From contig NZ_JAGFJM010000005.1 in NCBI RefSeq assembly GCF_024102715.1, positions 1-64,000 of the forward strand: a stretch of 64,000 bases of DNA. The letters are read 5' to 3'. Made by a program: the position numbers and the translations under genes. Source of the stretch: Nitrosomonas communis (GTDB taxonomy: Bacteria; Pseudomonadota; Gammaproteobacteria; Burkholderiales; Nitrosomonadaceae). Below the pieces are notes generated by a model. It made no database searches and was not told the DNA's origin. It was given only the letters and a program-made list of their open reading frames with translations. Shown here in pieces: positions 36,298 to 46,429 of the stretch; within the stretch, counting starts at the first letter, position 1, and each line of letters begins with the position of its first letter.

Positions 36298-36788
36298 TGT
36301 ATCGCTTGTTGCCTCATCCTATGCTTACCTTGATTCTGGCTGGCATTTGGCTGCTGCTGGTGAATAGCATCCATATCGGACAGATCGTGCTGGGATTGCT
36401 GCTAGGCTGGATGATTCCGCTGCTCACGACCCAGTTCTGGCCAGAGAGAGTGCGAATCTATAAGCCATTTTATTTGTTACGGTTTGTGGGGATCATACTG
36501 ATCGATATCGTCCAGGCCAATTTCACTGTAGCCAGGCTTATTCTTGGTAATCCAGATCGTTTGCAACCTGCTTTTGTATCTGTGCCGTTGATTCTCAAAT
36601 CAGATCTGGCCATCAGCTTTCTGGCCAATGTTATCACGCTGACCCCAGGTACGGTATCAGCGCACCTCTCTCACGATCGATGTCATCTGCTCGTGCATGC
36701 ATTACACGTGAGTAATACAGAAGAGCTTGTCAATACTATTAAGTCACGTTATGAGACGCCATTGAAGGAGATTTTTGAACAATGTTGA
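36294..36788 (+). CDS. mrpE: Mrp/Pha antiporter subunit E
   Basis: A 164-residue membrane protein. Two N-terminal helices are followed by the family segment LLRFVGIILIDIVQANFTVARLILG and the soluble C-terminal LANVITLTPGTVSAHLSHDRCHLLVHALHV. MrpE lacks a NADH-dehydrogenase homolog and is needed for complex assembly and activity. It overlaps mrpD by four bases and mrpF by seven. Confidence 0.93.
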   Translation: MMYRLLPHPMLTLILAGIWLLLVNSIHIGQIVLGLLLGWMIPLLTTQFWPERVRIYKPFYLLRFVGIILIDIVQANFTVARLILGNPDRLQPAFVSVPLILKSDLAISFLANVITLTPGTVSAHLSHDRCHLLVHALHVSNTEELVNTIKSRYETPLKEIFEQC

Positions 36789-37051
36789 GCTATGCCGTGT
36801 TTGTGGCCTTGATGCTGGTTACTGCCGCAGTCGCATTGAGTTTCTGGCGATTATTATGCGGTCCAAGCATGCCTGATCGTATACTTGCACTCGATACCTT
36901 ATATATCAATACGATCGCGTTACTGGTGCTGCTAGGCATCCACCTTTCCAGTGCGCTGTATTTTGAGGTAGCCTTGATTATTGCTGTCATGGGTTTTGTT
37001 GGTACTGTTGCTGCATGCAAATATCTGTTGCGTGGCGATATCATCGAGTGA
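36782..37051 (+). CDS. mrpF: Mrp/Pha antiporter subunit F
   Basis: An 89-residue three-helix protein. The loop LCGPSMPDRILALDTLYINTIALLVLLG with the conserved Gly-Pro and Asp-Arg is the MrpF signature, and the last helix ALIIAVMGFVGTVAACKYLLRG is typical. In some bacteria MrpF homologs export bile salts, but within this complete operon it is a structural subunit. Confidence 0.92.
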   Translation: MLSYAVFVALMLVTAAVALSFWRLLCGPSMPDRILALDTLYINTIALLVLLGIHLSSALYFEVALIIAVMGFVGTVAACKYLLRGDIIE

Positions 37052-37054
37052 ATT

Positions 37055-37402
37055 ATGTTGGAAATTTTCGTTTCTTTATTGATTCTGACCGGCGCAATCT
37101 TCACATTTATCGGCTCGTTAGGGCTGGTGCGGCTTAAGGATTTTTATACCCGGATTCATGGCCCAACCAAAGCAACTACGCTGGGAGTGGGCAGCTTGTT
37201 GATCGCCTCCATGCTTTATTTTAGCTCCCTTGAAGAAATCGTCAGTTTGCATGAAGTGCTGGTAACGCTATTTCTCTTTATCACTGCCCCGGTAAGCGCG
37301 CATCTGCTGACTAAAGCAGCACTTCATCTTGGTTTGCAATCGCTTGCGAAGTTACCAGGGTATCTCGTCAATACCCGGCATCATGAGAAGAAAGTCAAGT
37401 AG
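37055..37402 (+). CDS. mrpG: Mrp/Pha antiporter subunit G
   Basis: A 115-residue membrane protein, last gene of the operon. The family pattern is present: FIGSLGLVRLKDFYTRIHGPTKATTLGVGSLLIASML and the C-terminal helix FITAPVSAHLLTKAALHLG. Three helices are predicted. Starts three bases after mrpF. All six parts of the A/B-C-D-E-F-G complex are therefore present, which makes the antiporter likely functional. Confidence 0.93.
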   Translation: MLEIFVSLLILTGAIFTFIGSLGLVRLKDFYTRIHGPTKATTLGVGSLLIASMLYFSSLEEIVSLHEVLVTLFLFITAPVSAHLLTKAALHLGLQSLAKLPGYLVNTRHHEKKVK

Positions 37403-37511
37403 AGTCATGGCAATAGATGTGCTGTTTGGTTTTCAGGCGATTTTGGGTGCTCAATATGGTAGACTATATAAACAGGTATTTAATTATTTTAGAGGTTAAC
37501 AGGAGAGAAGA

Positions 37512-37817
37512 ATGAAGAAAAAACTACCTTTGTTGTTAGGCTGTATGCTGATTGTATTGAGTGGCTGCTCAAGGGATAAATATATGCCGAATGCAGGTGC
37601 GACACCTGAGGTTATTTTTAAGGAAGCTTGTGCGAAATGTCATTCTCCTGTGAATGGCAAGGTAATGGCGCTGAGTCCGGAAATGGCGAATGTGGATGCT
37701 ATTATTGAGCGAGTAAGAAATGGAAAGGGTTTTGCCATGCCGGCCTTTCCTAATCTCATGGGTGATTCAGTGGAAGGTCTGGCTCAATATGTGCTGGAAA
37801 ATAGCGCAACTAAATAA
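37512..37817 (+). CDS. Small lipoprotein cytochrome c (class I, monohaem)
   Basis: A 101-residue protein. The lipobox LSGC puts a lipidated Cys at residue 19, so it is probably membrane-tethered in the periplasm. Haem attaches at C-A-K-C-H (Cys40, Cys43, His44); the likely axial methionine is in GFAMPAF near 75. The size fits cytochrome c5/c551-like electron carriers. AGGAG precedes the start, and a strong terminator lies 68 bases past the stop, so it is probably transcribed alone or as the end of the Mrp transcript. Redox partner unknown. Confidence 0.88.
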   Translation: MKKKLPLLLGCMLIVLSGCSRDKYMPNAGATPEVIFKEACAKCHSPVNGKVMALSPEMANVDAIIERVRNGKGFAMPAFPNLMGDSVEGLAQYVLENSATK

Positions 37818-37884
37818 ATTGTTGTCAGCTGTCATTTTTTTCTGTGGCAGAGATTCCAGTCAGTCTAGATGAGCTAGCTCCCAT

Positions 37885-37927
37885 GCCGCATAAGAATCTC
37901 TGAGTGGATTGCTTATGCGGCTTTTTT
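37885..37927 (+). terminator. Strong Rho-independent terminator
   Basis: GCCGCATAAG (37885-37894) and CTTATGCGGC (37912-37921) form a perfect 10-base stem with a 17-base loop, followed by TTTTTT (37922-37927). It ends transcription from the cytochrome gene before fnr. Confidence 0.9.
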
Positions 37928-37983
37928 GCTTGATTGAAGCAGTAATGTAAGATCAACCAATTCGCATTGACCAGGAATTTGTT

Positions 37984-38730
37984 TTGTCTAATAACGCAAT
38001 AGCCAGAAATTACGCTGTCTCTAGAGTTCAATCGAAGTGTACGACGTGTAGTTTGCGAGAGCTGTGTTTGCCTGTGGGTCTTGACGAACGGGAAACCGAG
38101 ATCCTCGGTGAATTAATTGATCATAAGTTCAGAATTCGGCGTGGAGAACATTTGCTTCATACTGGCTTAGGCTTTAAGTCACTTTATACCGTCCGCAATG
38201 GGTTTTTTAAATCTTATGTGCTTGACTCGGATGGCTGCCAGCAGGTTACTGGTTTTTATATGACAGGAGAACTATTGGGGCTGGATGCCATCAGTTCCGA
38301 GAAGCATACCTGTGATACTGTTGCTTTGGAGGATAGTGAAGTTTGTGAAGTTCCTTTTGCAAAGCTTGAGGAGATTAGTCGAGATATTCCTTTGCTTATG
38401 CATCATTTTCATAAAATCATGAGCCGTGAAATCGTTCAGGATCACAACATTATGATGCTGTTGGGCAGCCGGAAAGCCGAAGAGCGATTGGCCGCTTTTT
38501 TGCTTAATCTGTCAGAGCGCTTTGCCAAGCGTGGCTATTCATCAACAAACTTTATTCTTAGAATGACGCGGGAAGAAATCGGCAGCTATCTGGGGCTCAA
38601 GCTTGAAACGGTTAGTCGTTCATTGTCCAGATTGCAAGAAGAAGGGGTGATAGCAATTAATAATAAGCACGTCAGATTAAATGATATTCAGCGGTTAAGC
38701 CGCAAGCTCTACAGTTCCTCGGATAGATAG
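37984..38730 (+). CDS. fnr: Fnr-type oxygen-sensing Crp-family regulator
   Basis: A 248-residue Crp/Fnr transcription factor. The four cysteines expected for the [4Fe-4S] cluster are all present: C-x2-C-x5-C at Cys19, Cys22, Cys28 and a fourth at Cys121 (EVCEVPF), as in E. coli Fnr. The C-terminal helix-turn-helix, MTREEIGSYLGLKLETVSRSLSRL, has the E-x2-S-R residues that read TTGAT half-sites. It is a global anaerobic regulator. The start is a TTG at 37984, preceded by AGGA at a 7-base spacing. No target sites were searched for in detail. Confidence 0.92.
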   Translation: MSNNAIARNYAVSRVQSKCTTCSLRELCLPVGLDERETEILGELIDHKFRIRRGEHLLHTGLGFKSLYTVRNGFFKSYVLDSDGCQQVTGFYMTGELLGLDAISSEKHTCDTVALEDSEVCEVPFAKLEEISRDIPLLMHHFHKIMSREIVQDHNIMMLLGSRKAEERLAAFLLNLSERFAKRGYSSTNFILRMTREEIGSYLGLKLETVSRSLSRLQEEGVIAINNKHVRLNDIQRLSRKLYSSSDR

Positions 38731-38791
38731 CAGTCTTGTCATCCGGGGTTTATTTGTAATCTAACAATGTGTTCGGATTATACAGCTTTTC

Positions 38792-38819
38792 TTGAGAGTA
38801 GACTGGAGCATGTTATAAT
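38792..38819 (+). promoter_or_regulatory. Sigma-70 promoter of rpsB
   Basis: TTGAGA (38792-38797) and TATAAT (38814-38819) are 16 bases apart, 154 bases before the rpsB start. The long leader to 38972 could hold the S2 autoregulatory region, but I cannot show a fold. Confidence 0.7.
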
Positions 38820-38972
38820 CGCCAACACAATTAGGTGCGCAAAAATACCCAGTGCGATCTGGTTGTAACCCAATCTAGTTAAGATTAATAAATACACACA
38901 CTCGTCATTGTAGGGTGCTTAGTAAGCAGAATGGCTGGAGGCGAGTGGCGGTTTAACCCTAAAGGAAAATTT

Positions 38973-39698
38973 ATGTCTGTAAGTATGCGTCAAATGTTAG
39001 AGGCTGGTGTGCATTTTGGTCATCAGACCCGTTTCTGGAATCCCAAAATGGCTCCATACATTTTTGGGCAGCGAAATAAGATTCACATTATCAATCTTGA
39101 AAAAACATTGGTAATGTTTGAGGAAGCAATGAAATACTTACGCAGGCTTTCTGCCAATGGTGGCACTATCCTGTTTGTTGGAACAAAACGCCAATCACGT
39201 GACATCATACGCGAAGAGGCAACTCGTTGTGGTTCTCCCTATGTCAATCAGCGCTGGCTAGGAGGAATGCTGACCAATTTCAAAACAATCAAGCAATCGA
39301 TCAAGCGTCTGCAAGAGATGGAAGCAATGGTGCAGGACGGCCTTCTGGATAAGCTAGTCAAAAAAGAGGCGCTCGATTTTCAGCGCGAACTTGATAAGCT
39401 CAATAACAGTTTAGGCGGGATCAAAGAGATGAAGGGGCTGCCTGATGCCATGTTTGTCATTGACGTGGGCTATCAGAAAGGCACTATTACCGAGGCAAAT
39501 AAACTGGGTATTCCGGTTGTGGGCATAGTTGATACCAATCATAGTCCTGCTGGCGTGGAATATGTTATTCCCGGTAATGATGATTCAGGTCAAGCCATAC
39601 GTCTTTATGCGCGTGCAGCAGCTGACGCTATTTTAGAGGGGCGCAATCAATCCATCCAGGAAATCATCGAAATGAGTAATTCTGGTACTGAGAATTGA
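38973..39698 (+). CDS. rpsB: Small-subunit ribosomal protein S2
   Basis: A protein of 241 residues of the 30S subunit. It begins [67 protein letters not shown] and [23 protein letters not shown] are standard. I start at the ATG at 38973 because AAAGGAAA precedes it; the open frame extends 14 codons further upstream (38931). It is the first gene of the rpsB-tsf cluster. Confidence 0.97.
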   Translation: MSVSMRQMLEAGVHFGHQTRFWNPKMAPYIFGQRNKIHIINLEKTLVMFEEAMKYLRRLSANGGTILFVGTKRQSRDIIREEATRCGSPYVNQRWLGGMLTNFKTIKQSIKRLQEMEAMVQDGLLDKLVKKEALDFQRELDKLNNSLGGIKEMKGLPDAMFVIDVGYQKGTITEANKLGIPVVGIVDTNHSPAGVEYVIPGNDDSGQAIRLYARAAADAILEGRNQSIQEIIEMSNSGTEN

Positions 39699-39887
39699 TC
39701 GAATGCAGGCAGAAACGCATAAAGACAGGTAGTTTGAGCATGAGAGGCGGAATTTGCCACGTAAAAAGGGTTTATTTTCGAATTTTGTTATAACAAGAAA
39801 AATGTAAAGTAAATAGTAATCATTATTCCGCTTTCTCATTGTATCTTTAATAAATCAATAATATAGTTTTCAGTACTTGGAGCAAAT

Positions 39888-40787
39888 ATGGCGGAAATTA
39901 CCGCGAGCATGGTAAAAGAGTTACGTGAATCGACAGGCCTGGGAATGATGGAGTGCAAAAAGGCCTTGGTGGAAACAAATGGTGACATGAAGGCAGCAGA
40001 AGATCTGTTACGGATCAGAAGTGGTGCAAAAGCGAGCAAGGCTGCTGGTCGTATCGCTGCAGAAGGGGTGATCGGAGCTTTTATTTCGGCAGACAGAAAA
40101 AATGGTGCATTAGTGGAAATCAACTGCGAGACTGATTTTGTCGCTAAGAATGACGATTTTGTTAATTTTGCCAAAGGTCTGGCACAATTGGTTGCGACAA
40201 AAAATATTATCGAGCCAGATGAGTTAGCCGCATTGACGTTGCCTCATGGAGAAACTGTTGAGGCGTCTCGCCAAGCTTTGGTGATGAAGTTGGGTGAAAA
40301 TATTAGTATCAGACGAAGCGTCTGCTACACGGCAAAAGGCTATCTTGCGATGTATCTGCATGGATCAAAAATTGGTGTGATGATTGATTATACCGGTGGA
40401 GATGAAACGCTTGGTAAAGATTTGGCAATGCATATTGCAGCAAGTAAACCGCTGTGTGTTTCCGGTGATCAAATATCACCTGAGCTGCTAGCACATGAGC
40501 GTCAGATTTTTACCGCGCAAGCTGCTGAGAGCGGAAAGCCGGCCAATATCATCGAGAAAATGGTAGAGGGGCGAATAGCCAAATATCTGGCTGAAGTGAC
40601 ACTATTAGGTCAACCTTTTGTTAAGGATCCGGAGCAAACAGTTGAGAAATTACTTGCTACCAAATCTGCTACGGTAAATGGTTTCACTCTTTTTGTGGTA
40701 GGAGAAGGAATAGAAAAGAGGTCTGACGATTTCGCCGCTGAAGTCATGGCCCAAGTCAGTCAGGTAAAAGAGAGTAAAGCCCAGTAG
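39888..40787 (+). CDS. tsf: Elongation factor Ts
   Basis: A 299-residue nucleotide exchange factor for EF-Tu. The N-terminal signature [19 protein letters not shown] and the core [10 protein letters not shown] (Thr-Asp-Phe-Val contact with EF-Tu) are present, and the end [15 protein letters not shown] is normal. It lies 189 bases after rpsB, the usual order, with a GGAG before the start. The intergenic stretch is AT-rich and may hold a second promoter. Confidence 0.96.
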   Translation: MAEITASMVKELRESTGLGMMECKKALVETNGDMKAAEDLLRIRSGAKASKAAGRIAAEGVIGAFISADRKNGALVEINCETDFVAKNDDFVNFAKGLAQLVATKNIIEPDELAALTLPHGETVEASRQALVMKLGENISIRRSVCYTAKGYLAMYLHGSKIGVMIDYTGGDETLGKDLAMHIAASKPLCVSGDQISPELLAHERQIFTAQAAESGKPANIIEKMVEGRIAKYLAEVTLLGQPFVKDPEQTVEKLLATKSATVNGFTLFVVGEGIEKRSDDFAAEVMAQVSQVKESKAQ

Positions 40788-40807
40788 CAATCCGATTCTT
40801 TTTGCTT

Positions 40808-41548
40808 ATGCCATCTGCTTATAAACGTATCCTGCTGAAACTTTCAGGTGAAGCCCTGATGGGCGAAGATAAATACGGGATCAATCGTGATGTGGTGGAG
40901 CATATCGTGGTTGAAATTTCCGCAGCAATCCAGCATGGTGTTGAGGTTGCAATCGTTGTGGGAGGCGGGAATATTTTTCGCGGCATGAAATCAGCCGGTG
41001 ATGGGATGGATCGGGTGACTGCTGATTATATGGGTATGTTGGCTACCATAATGAATGCTCTGGCCTTGCAGGATGCGATGCGAAGGAAGGGTTTGATATC
41101 ACGAGTGCAATCTGCACTACGAATTGATCAGGTGGTGGAACCCTATATACGCAATAAGGCAATTCGGTATTTAGAAGAGGGGAAGGTGGTGATATTTGCT
41201 GCGGGTACGGGTAATCCTTTTTTTACTACTGATACTGCTGCTGCTTTGCGGGGTATGGAGATCAATGCAGATATAGTACTCAAAGCGACTAAGGTGGATG
41301 GTATTTATTCCAGTGATCCTAAAATAAACTCCGATGCGACGCGCTACCAGCATTTATCTTTTAATGAAGCGATTGGTAAGAATCTGCAAGTTATGGATGC
41401 TACAGCCTTGACACTTTGTCGCGATCAGGAATTGCCAATCAATGTTTTTAGTATCTTTAAATCTGGTGCGCTTATGAGGATACTATTGGGAGAGGATGAA
41501 GGAACTTCGGTGAGTAGTTGTGATTCAGATAGGACGATTAATTTATGA
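40808..41548 (+). CDS. pyrH: UMP kinase
   Basis: A 246-residue amino-acid-kinase-fold enzyme that converts UMP to UDP. Motifs: [12 protein letters not shown] at the N-terminus, [26 protein letters not shown], and [19 protein letters not shown]. The C-terminal tail (about 12 residues after GEDEGT) is longer than usual. The ATG at 40808 is used; a TTG two codons upstream is an alternative. It overlaps frr by four bases. Confidence 0.95.
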   Translation: MPSAYKRILLKLSGEALMGEDKYGINRDVVEHIVVEISAAIQHGVEVAIVVGGGNIFRGMKSAGDGMDRVTADYMGMLATIMNALALQDAMRRKGLISRVQSALRIDQVVEPYIRNKAIRYLEEGKVVIFAAGTGNPFFTTDTAAALRGMEINADIVLKATKVDGIYSSDPKINSDATRYQHLSFNEAIGKNLQVMDATALTLCRDQELPINVFSIFKSGALMRILLGEDEGTSVSSCDSDRTINL

Positions 41549-42102
41549 TCGCTGATGTAAAAAAATCTGCTGAGCAAAAAATGCAGAAGTGCTTGGAAGC
41601 ACTTAAAGCTGATTTCGGTAAGGTTCGAAGCGGACGCCCTCACACGGGCTTATTGGACCATGTTATGGTCGATTACTATGGGACGATGACACCGCTTAAT
41701 CAAGTTGCTAACATTAGCTTACCCGATGCGCGTACTATCGGTGTAGTGCCTTGGGATAAAAAAATGTTGAATGCGATTGAAAAAGCCATTCGTGATTCTG
41801 ATTTAGGATTAAATCCGATGACACTGGGTGAGATGGTGCGAGTGCCTATGCCGCCACTGACTGAAGAGCGGCGCCGGGAACTCGCCAAGATCGTCAAGAA
41901 TGAAGCAGAGTCCGCGCGAGTAGCAATGCGTAATGTTCGCAGAGATGCAAATGCTCAAATGAAAGAATTGCTCAAAGACAAACAGATCTCTGAGGATGAT
42001 GATCGGCGAGGTCAGGAAGAGATTCAGAAGCTTACTGACCGATATATCGCTGAAGTTGATAAATTGCTGCAGGTCAAAGAAGCCGAATTGATGGCTGTGT
42101 AA
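41545..42102 (+). CDS. frr: Ribosome recycling factor
   Basis: A 185-residue RRF that, with EF-G, splits post-termination ribosomes. Features: a long helix with [69 protein letters not shown] and VRRDAN. Its start overlaps the pyrH stop (ATGA), so the two are translationally coupled. Confidence 0.96.
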   Translation: MIADVKKSAEQKMQKCLEALKADFGKVRSGRPHTGLLDHVMVDYYGTMTPLNQVANISLPDARTIGVVPWDKKMLNAIEKAIRDSDLGLNPMTLGEMVRVPMPPLTEERRRELAKIVKNEAESARVAMRNVRRDANAQMKELLKDKQISEDDDRRGQEEIQKLTDRYIAEVDKLLQVKEAELMAV

Positions 42103-42106
42103 GAAT

Positions 42107-42904
42107 ATGCCACAGGTTCCGGGCTCAACTCGAGAAGATCCAGCAAAAAGCATCATTCCAAGACATATCGCCATTATTATGGATGGCAATGGACGTTGGG
42201 CAAAGAAACGCTTTTTGCCGCGAATAGCTGGGCACCGGCAGGGCGTCGAGGCGGTAAGGAGTACCATTAAGGCTTGCATGGGGCGGGGCGTAGAGTATCT
42301 CACGCTCTTTGCTTTCAGTAGCGAAAACTGGCACAGGCCAGAAGAAGAAGTGACGTTTCTAATGCAGCTTTTTATCAGAACGCTTGAGCATGAGGTAGCC
42401 AAACTGAATGAAAATGGGATTCGCTTCAAGGTGATAGGGGATTTGTCCAAATTTGATTCCAGGACTGTAGCCTTCATTCATCAGGGGGAAGAGCTGACCG
42501 CCAATAATAGCCGGTTGATATTTACTGTTGCAGCAAATTATGGTGGACGTTGGGATATCATGCAGGCTGTTCAGAAAATGATCAGCGATTCACCAAATTC
42601 GCTGGAGGATTTTAAAGAAACGGATCTTGTCAGGCATTTTGCCATGAATTACGCGCCTGACCCGGATTTATTTATTCGGACTGGTGGGGAATGCCGTATC
42701 AGTAATTTTCTACTGTGGCAATTAGCCTACTCGGAATTATATTTTACCGATACACTTTGGCCAGACTTTGATGCACATGCGCTTGATTTAGCGATAAAAT
42801 CATATCAGCAACGAGAACGCCGGTTTGGGCGAATCAGTGAGCAGCTGCAAAATATGCCTATTAAAAAAGGAATAACCAAAATTGCTGCCAAGAAAAAACT
42901 CTAG
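42107..42904 (+). CDS. uppS: Undecaprenyl diphosphate synthase
   Basis: A 265-residue cis-prenyltransferase that elongates FPP to C55-PP, the carrier for peptidoglycan and O-antigen. Signature: RHIAIIMDGNGRWAKKR with the catalytic Asp, GHRQGVEAVR, LTLFAFSSENWHRP, and the C-terminal DLFIRTGGECRISNFLLWQ (E instead of the more common E-x-R region is retained). Starts five bases after frr. Confidence 0.95.
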   Translation: MPQVPGSTREDPAKSIIPRHIAIIMDGNGRWAKKRFLPRIAGHRQGVEAVRSTIKACMGRGVEYLTLFAFSSENWHRPEEEVTFLMQLFIRTLEHEVAKLNENGIRFKVIGDLSKFDSRTVAFIHQGEELTANNSRLIFTVAANYGGRWDIMQAVQKMISDSPNSLEDFKETDLVRHFAMNYAPDPDLFIRTGGECRISNFLLWQLAYSELYFTDTLWPDFDAHALDLAIKSYQQRERRFGRISEQLQNMPIKKGITKIAAKKKL

Positions 42905-42942
42905 TTGCTTTATTTTTCTATTCAGCGGGAAGTGACCCGCTT

Positions 42943-43767
42943 ATGCTTAAAACGCGAATTCTTACAGCTATTGTTCTGATAGCTTTTTTTATATCAGCTT
43001 TGTTTTATTTACCAGCGATATTTTGGACAGCATTGCTTCTAGCGCTGACGGTTGTTGCGTCTCGAGAGTGGTGCAGACTTGCAAGGTTTACCACTAAACA
43101 GACTATACTCTATTTAATTTCAACGACATTGCTGGGGGGGGAGCTGCTGCTAATACTAAGTGAGGCAGTTGCGAGCAATCCAAATAGTACCAGCATGATC
43201 TGGATCTATGTGGCTTCTTGTTTATTCTGGGTGATAGCTGTGCCGGTTTTATTAAGGTTATCGCACCAGGTTCAAAGCGTAAGCTTATTAATGCTGATGG
43301 GTTGGCTGGTTTTACTGCCAACTTGCCTGGCGCTGTATCAATTACGTGCGATTGATCCTTGGTTGCTACTTGGATTTATGGGTGTGATCTGGGTATCAGA
43401 CAGCGCAGCTTATTTTGTTGGACGCTCGTTTGGTAAGCATAAACTCGCACCTGAGATCAGTCCGGGTAAAACTTGGGAGGGTGTGGCTGGGGCGTTAGGA
43501 GCTGTTTTTTGCTATGCATTGATATGGGGGCAAATGATAGAGAGCAACATATTAGCAATCGGACTCATTCTATTATCGCTAGTCTTAACCGGATTAGGAA
43601 TCTTAGGCGACCTATTTGAATCGCTGATGAAACGGCAGGCTGGTGTTAAAGACAGTGGCAATATTTTGCCAGGCCATGGCGGTATACTCGATCGTATCGA
43701 TGCGCTCACCTCAACATTGCCAGTGGCGGCACTGGTATTTCTCATTTTTTATACATTAGAACTATGA
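42943..43767 (+). CDS. cdsA: Phosphatidate cytidylyltransferase
   Basis: A 274-residue membrane protein with about eight helices. It converts phosphatidate and CTP to CDP-diacylglycerol for phospholipid synthesis. The CdsA signature near the C-terminus, [16 protein letters not shown] and [38 protein letters not shown], is complete. It is coupled to dxr by a four-base overlap. Confidence 0.94.
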   Translation: MLKTRILTAIVLIAFFISALFYLPAIFWTALLLALTVVASREWCRLARFTTKQTILYLISTTLLGGELLLILSEAVASNPNSTSMIWIYVASCLFWVIAVPVLLRLSHQVQSVSLLMLMGWLVLLPTCLALYQLRAIDPWLLLGFMGVIWVSDSAAYFVGRSFGKHKLAPEISPGKTWEGVAGALGAVFCYALIWGQMIESNILAIGLILLSLVLTGLGILGDLFESLMKRQAGVKDSGNILPGHGGILDRIDALTSTLPVAALVFLIFYTLEL

Positions 43768-44951
43768 CAGCAACTCGTCACCTGACCATACTTGGATCAA
43801 CGGGCAGCATTGGTGAAAATACATTGGATGTGGTGGCGCGCCATTCCAACCGATTCCACGTTGTTGCGCTTACTGCAAATGAAAATGTAGATAAGATTTT
43901 TGCGCAATGTCAACGGTTTTGCCCCCAGTATGCAGTCATGCTGCATGCAGCCAGCGCTGAACGTTTGGATAAAAAAATAAGAACAGCGGGAATTGATACG
44001 CAGGTGTTGGCAGGAGTCGAATCATTGGAAAGGGTGGCATCCTTACCTGAAGTAGATACTGTCATGGCGGCCATTGTTGGTGCAGCTGGTATCCGTCCGA
44101 CGATCGCTGCAGCGCGTGCTGGCAAGAAGGTTTTATTGGCAAATAAAGAAACGCTGGTGATGGCAGGCCGTATTTTTATGGATATAGTAAAACAGTCTTG
44201 CGCCACTCTGTTGCCCATTGATAGTGAGCATAATGCTATCTATCAATCATTGCCAAGGTATTTTAATGGCGACCTCGCTTCGGTAGGTGTTCGCCGTATC
44301 TTGTTAACAGCCTCAGGAGGCCCGTTTCGACGGACAACGTTATCCGAGTTAGAATATGTCACACCGGAGCAAGCATGTGCGCATCCTAACTGGGTCATGG
44401 GGAGAAAGATTTCAGTAGACTCCGCCACGATGATGAATAAAGGTCTGGAGGTCATTGAGGCACACTGGCTATTCGATGCTGCACCAGACAAAATACAGGT
44501 TGTTATTCATCCGCAAAGTGTCATTCATTCCATGGTTGAGTACATTGACGGTTCAGTTCTGGCCCAACTGGGCAATCCTGATATGCGTACCCCTATTGCA
44601 CATGCACTGAGTTATCCTGAGCGGATAGAAAGCGGAGTGAAATCATTGAATATATTCGAAATTGCGCAGTTGAATTTTGAAGCACCGGATTTTGCGCGCT
44701 TTCCGTGTTTGAAGCTTGCTTATGATGCATTATCTGCTGGAGGTAATATGCCTGCGGTACTTAACGCTGCCAATGAAATCGCGGTCGAATCTTTCCTTGC
44801 GGGCCAGATGGCATTTACCACGATTCCATTCATGATCGAACAGACTATGCAAACGATCAGCCGACAAGAGATCGCTACCTTGGATGATGTGCTTGCAGCT
44901 GATTCCATGGCGCGTGAAGTCGCCCGCGAATGGTTGACGTGCCAAGTCTAA
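43764..44951 (+). CDS. dxr: 1-deoxy-D-xylulose 5-phosphate reductoisomerase
   Basis: A 395-residue NADPH-dependent enzyme, second step of the MEP isoprenoid pathway. Motifs: [18 protein letters not shown] (NADPH fold), [25 protein letters not shown] with the metal-binding Asp and Glu, and ASGGPFRRT followed by [23 protein letters not shown]. It supplies IPP/DMAPP for the FPP used by uppS two genes upstream. Confidence 0.96.
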   Translation: MTATRHLTILGSTGSIGENTLDVVARHSNRFHVVALTANENVDKIFAQCQRFCPQYAVMLHAASAERLDKKIRTAGIDTQVLAGVESLERVASLPEVDTVMAAIVGAAGIRPTIAAARAGKKVLLANKETLVMAGRIFMDIVKQSCATLLPIDSEHNAIYQSLPRYFNGDLASVGVRRILLTASGGPFRRTTLSELEYVTPEQACAHPNWVMGRKISVDSATMMNKGLEVIEAHWLFDAAPDKIQVVIHPQSVIHSMVEYIDGSVLAQLGNPDMRTPIAHALSYPERIESGVKSLNIFEIAQLNFEAPDFARFPCLKLAYDALSAGGNMPAVLNAANEIAVESFLAGQMAFTTIPFMIEQTMQTISRQEIATLDDVLAADSMAREVAREWLTCQV

Positions 44952-45059
44952 AATAACGGAGTTTTCTTGGCAGAAAATGAAAACTATGGATGATAGGCAA
45001 GGTACACGCATTCTTGTTTGAGTGCTTAAAAATTTATTATTGCCATATATTTGATTGAG

Positions 45060-46427
45060 ATGTCACTACTTTTTTCAATTCTCGCTTTTGTGGTTGCGTT
45101 AGGTGTATTAATTACCTTTCATGAGTTTGGCCATTATCTGGTTGCGCGCTGGAGCGGTGTAAAGGTTTTACGTTTCTCGATCGGCTTTGGTCAACCACTG
45201 TTTAAAAAGTGCTTGGGTAAAGATCAAACCGAATGGGTGATTGCAGCTCTTCCTCTCGGCGGCTATGTCAAGATGCTGGATGAGCGCGAGGGAGAGGTTT
45301 TGCCGCAGGAATTAGGGCGTGCGTTTAATCGTCAGTCTGTTGCAAAGCGTTTTGCAATTGTTGCCGCAGGACCGATTGCTAATTTCCTGTTAGCAATTCT
45401 ACTTTATTGGCTACTTTTTATGTCGGGCATCAGCGGCATCAAACCAGTGCTGGGTCCAGTAAAACCATTGACACCTGCTGCCCTTGCTGCTTTTGAGCAA
45501 GGAGAAACCATTGTAAAGATTGAAAATGAATCTATTCCGACATGGCAGGATGCGCGCTGGAGGTTGTTAAGCCATGCAGTCGACCGTAATCCTGAGGTAA
45601 TGGTCGAAACAGTGAATGCTCATGGAGAAATTTCCTGGCGGAAATTGAACTTAAGTGATATAGCTGCTGATGATTTGGATGTAAATTTTCTAGAAAAAAT
45701 TGGCTTGGTAAGCTATCAACCTGTCATGGCGCCTATCATAGGCAAGGTAATCACAGGAGGAGCGGGTGATCGTGCAGGGTTACTTGCCGGAGATGATATT
45801 CTGGCAGTAAACAACAAAGACATTCCGAGCTGGGAGGTGCTTGTTAAAGAGATTCGTGCCCAGCCAGAACAATTATTGGAACTGGAAATCTTGCGTGATA
45901 ATAAGACAATGACTATTGCGATCACGCCGGATAAGGCGATTGAGGGTAAGACCGAGATCGGAAAAATTGGAATTGCACCTAAGATCGATCACGAAACGAT
46001 GGATAAGCTGCTGGTTAAAGTGAGTTATCCCGCTGGCACGGCGCTGCTGAAAGCATTCGATAAAACCTGGGAAATGACCTTTTTTACACTACGAATGCTG
46101 GGAAAGATGGTGATAGGCGAAGTTTCGTGGAAAAATGTGAGCGGTCCGATCACTATCGCGGACTATGCCGGACAATCAGCACAAATAGGAATAATGGCTT
46201 ATCTGGGTTTTCTTGCGCTGATTAGTGTGAGTCTCGGCGTATTGAATCTATTACCTATTCCTGTATTGGATGGGGGGCACTTAATGTATTATGTGATCGA
46301 AATTATCAGAGGTGCCCCATTGTCGGAAAAAGCCATAGTTATTGGTCAGCAGATTGGTATGGCGATGTTGTTCACCCTCATGGTTTTTGCTATCTACAAT
46401 GATATTTATCGGCTTATTTTTGGTTAA
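45060..46427 (+). CDS. rseP: RIP zinc metalloprotease RseP
   Basis: A 455-residue membrane protease. The zinc motif HEFGH (about 21-25) lies in the first helix, the second half-site [10 protein letters not shown] in the third, and two PDZ-like domains lie in between (for example [16 protein letters not shown]). RseP cleaves RseA within the membrane, releasing sigma-E, and clears signal peptides. I use the ATG at 45060 ([15 protein letters not shown]); a TTG at 45051 adds three residues. bamA follows two bases later. Confidence 0.95.
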   Translation: MSLLFSILAFVVALGVLITFHEFGHYLVARWSGVKVLRFSIGFGQPLFKKCLGKDQTEWVIAALPLGGYVKMLDEREGEVLPQELGRAFNRQSVAKRFAIVAAGPIANFLLAILLYWLLFMSGISGIKPVLGPVKPLTPAALAAFEQGETIVKIENESIPTWQDARWRLLSHAVDRNPEVMVETVNAHGEISWRKLNLSDIAADDLDVNFLEKIGLVSYQPVMAPIIGKVITGGAGDRAGLLAGDDILAVNNKDIPSWEVLVKEIRAQPEQLLELEILRDNKTMTIAITPDKAIEGKTEIGKIGIAPKIDHETMDKLLVKVSYPAGTALLKAFDKTWEMTFFTLRMLGKMVIGEVSWKNVSGPITIADYAGQSAQIGIMAYLGFLALISVSLGVLNLLPIPVLDGGHLMYYVIEIIRGAPLSEKAIVIGQQIGMAMLFTLMVFAIYNDIYRLIFG

Positions 46428-46429
46428 GC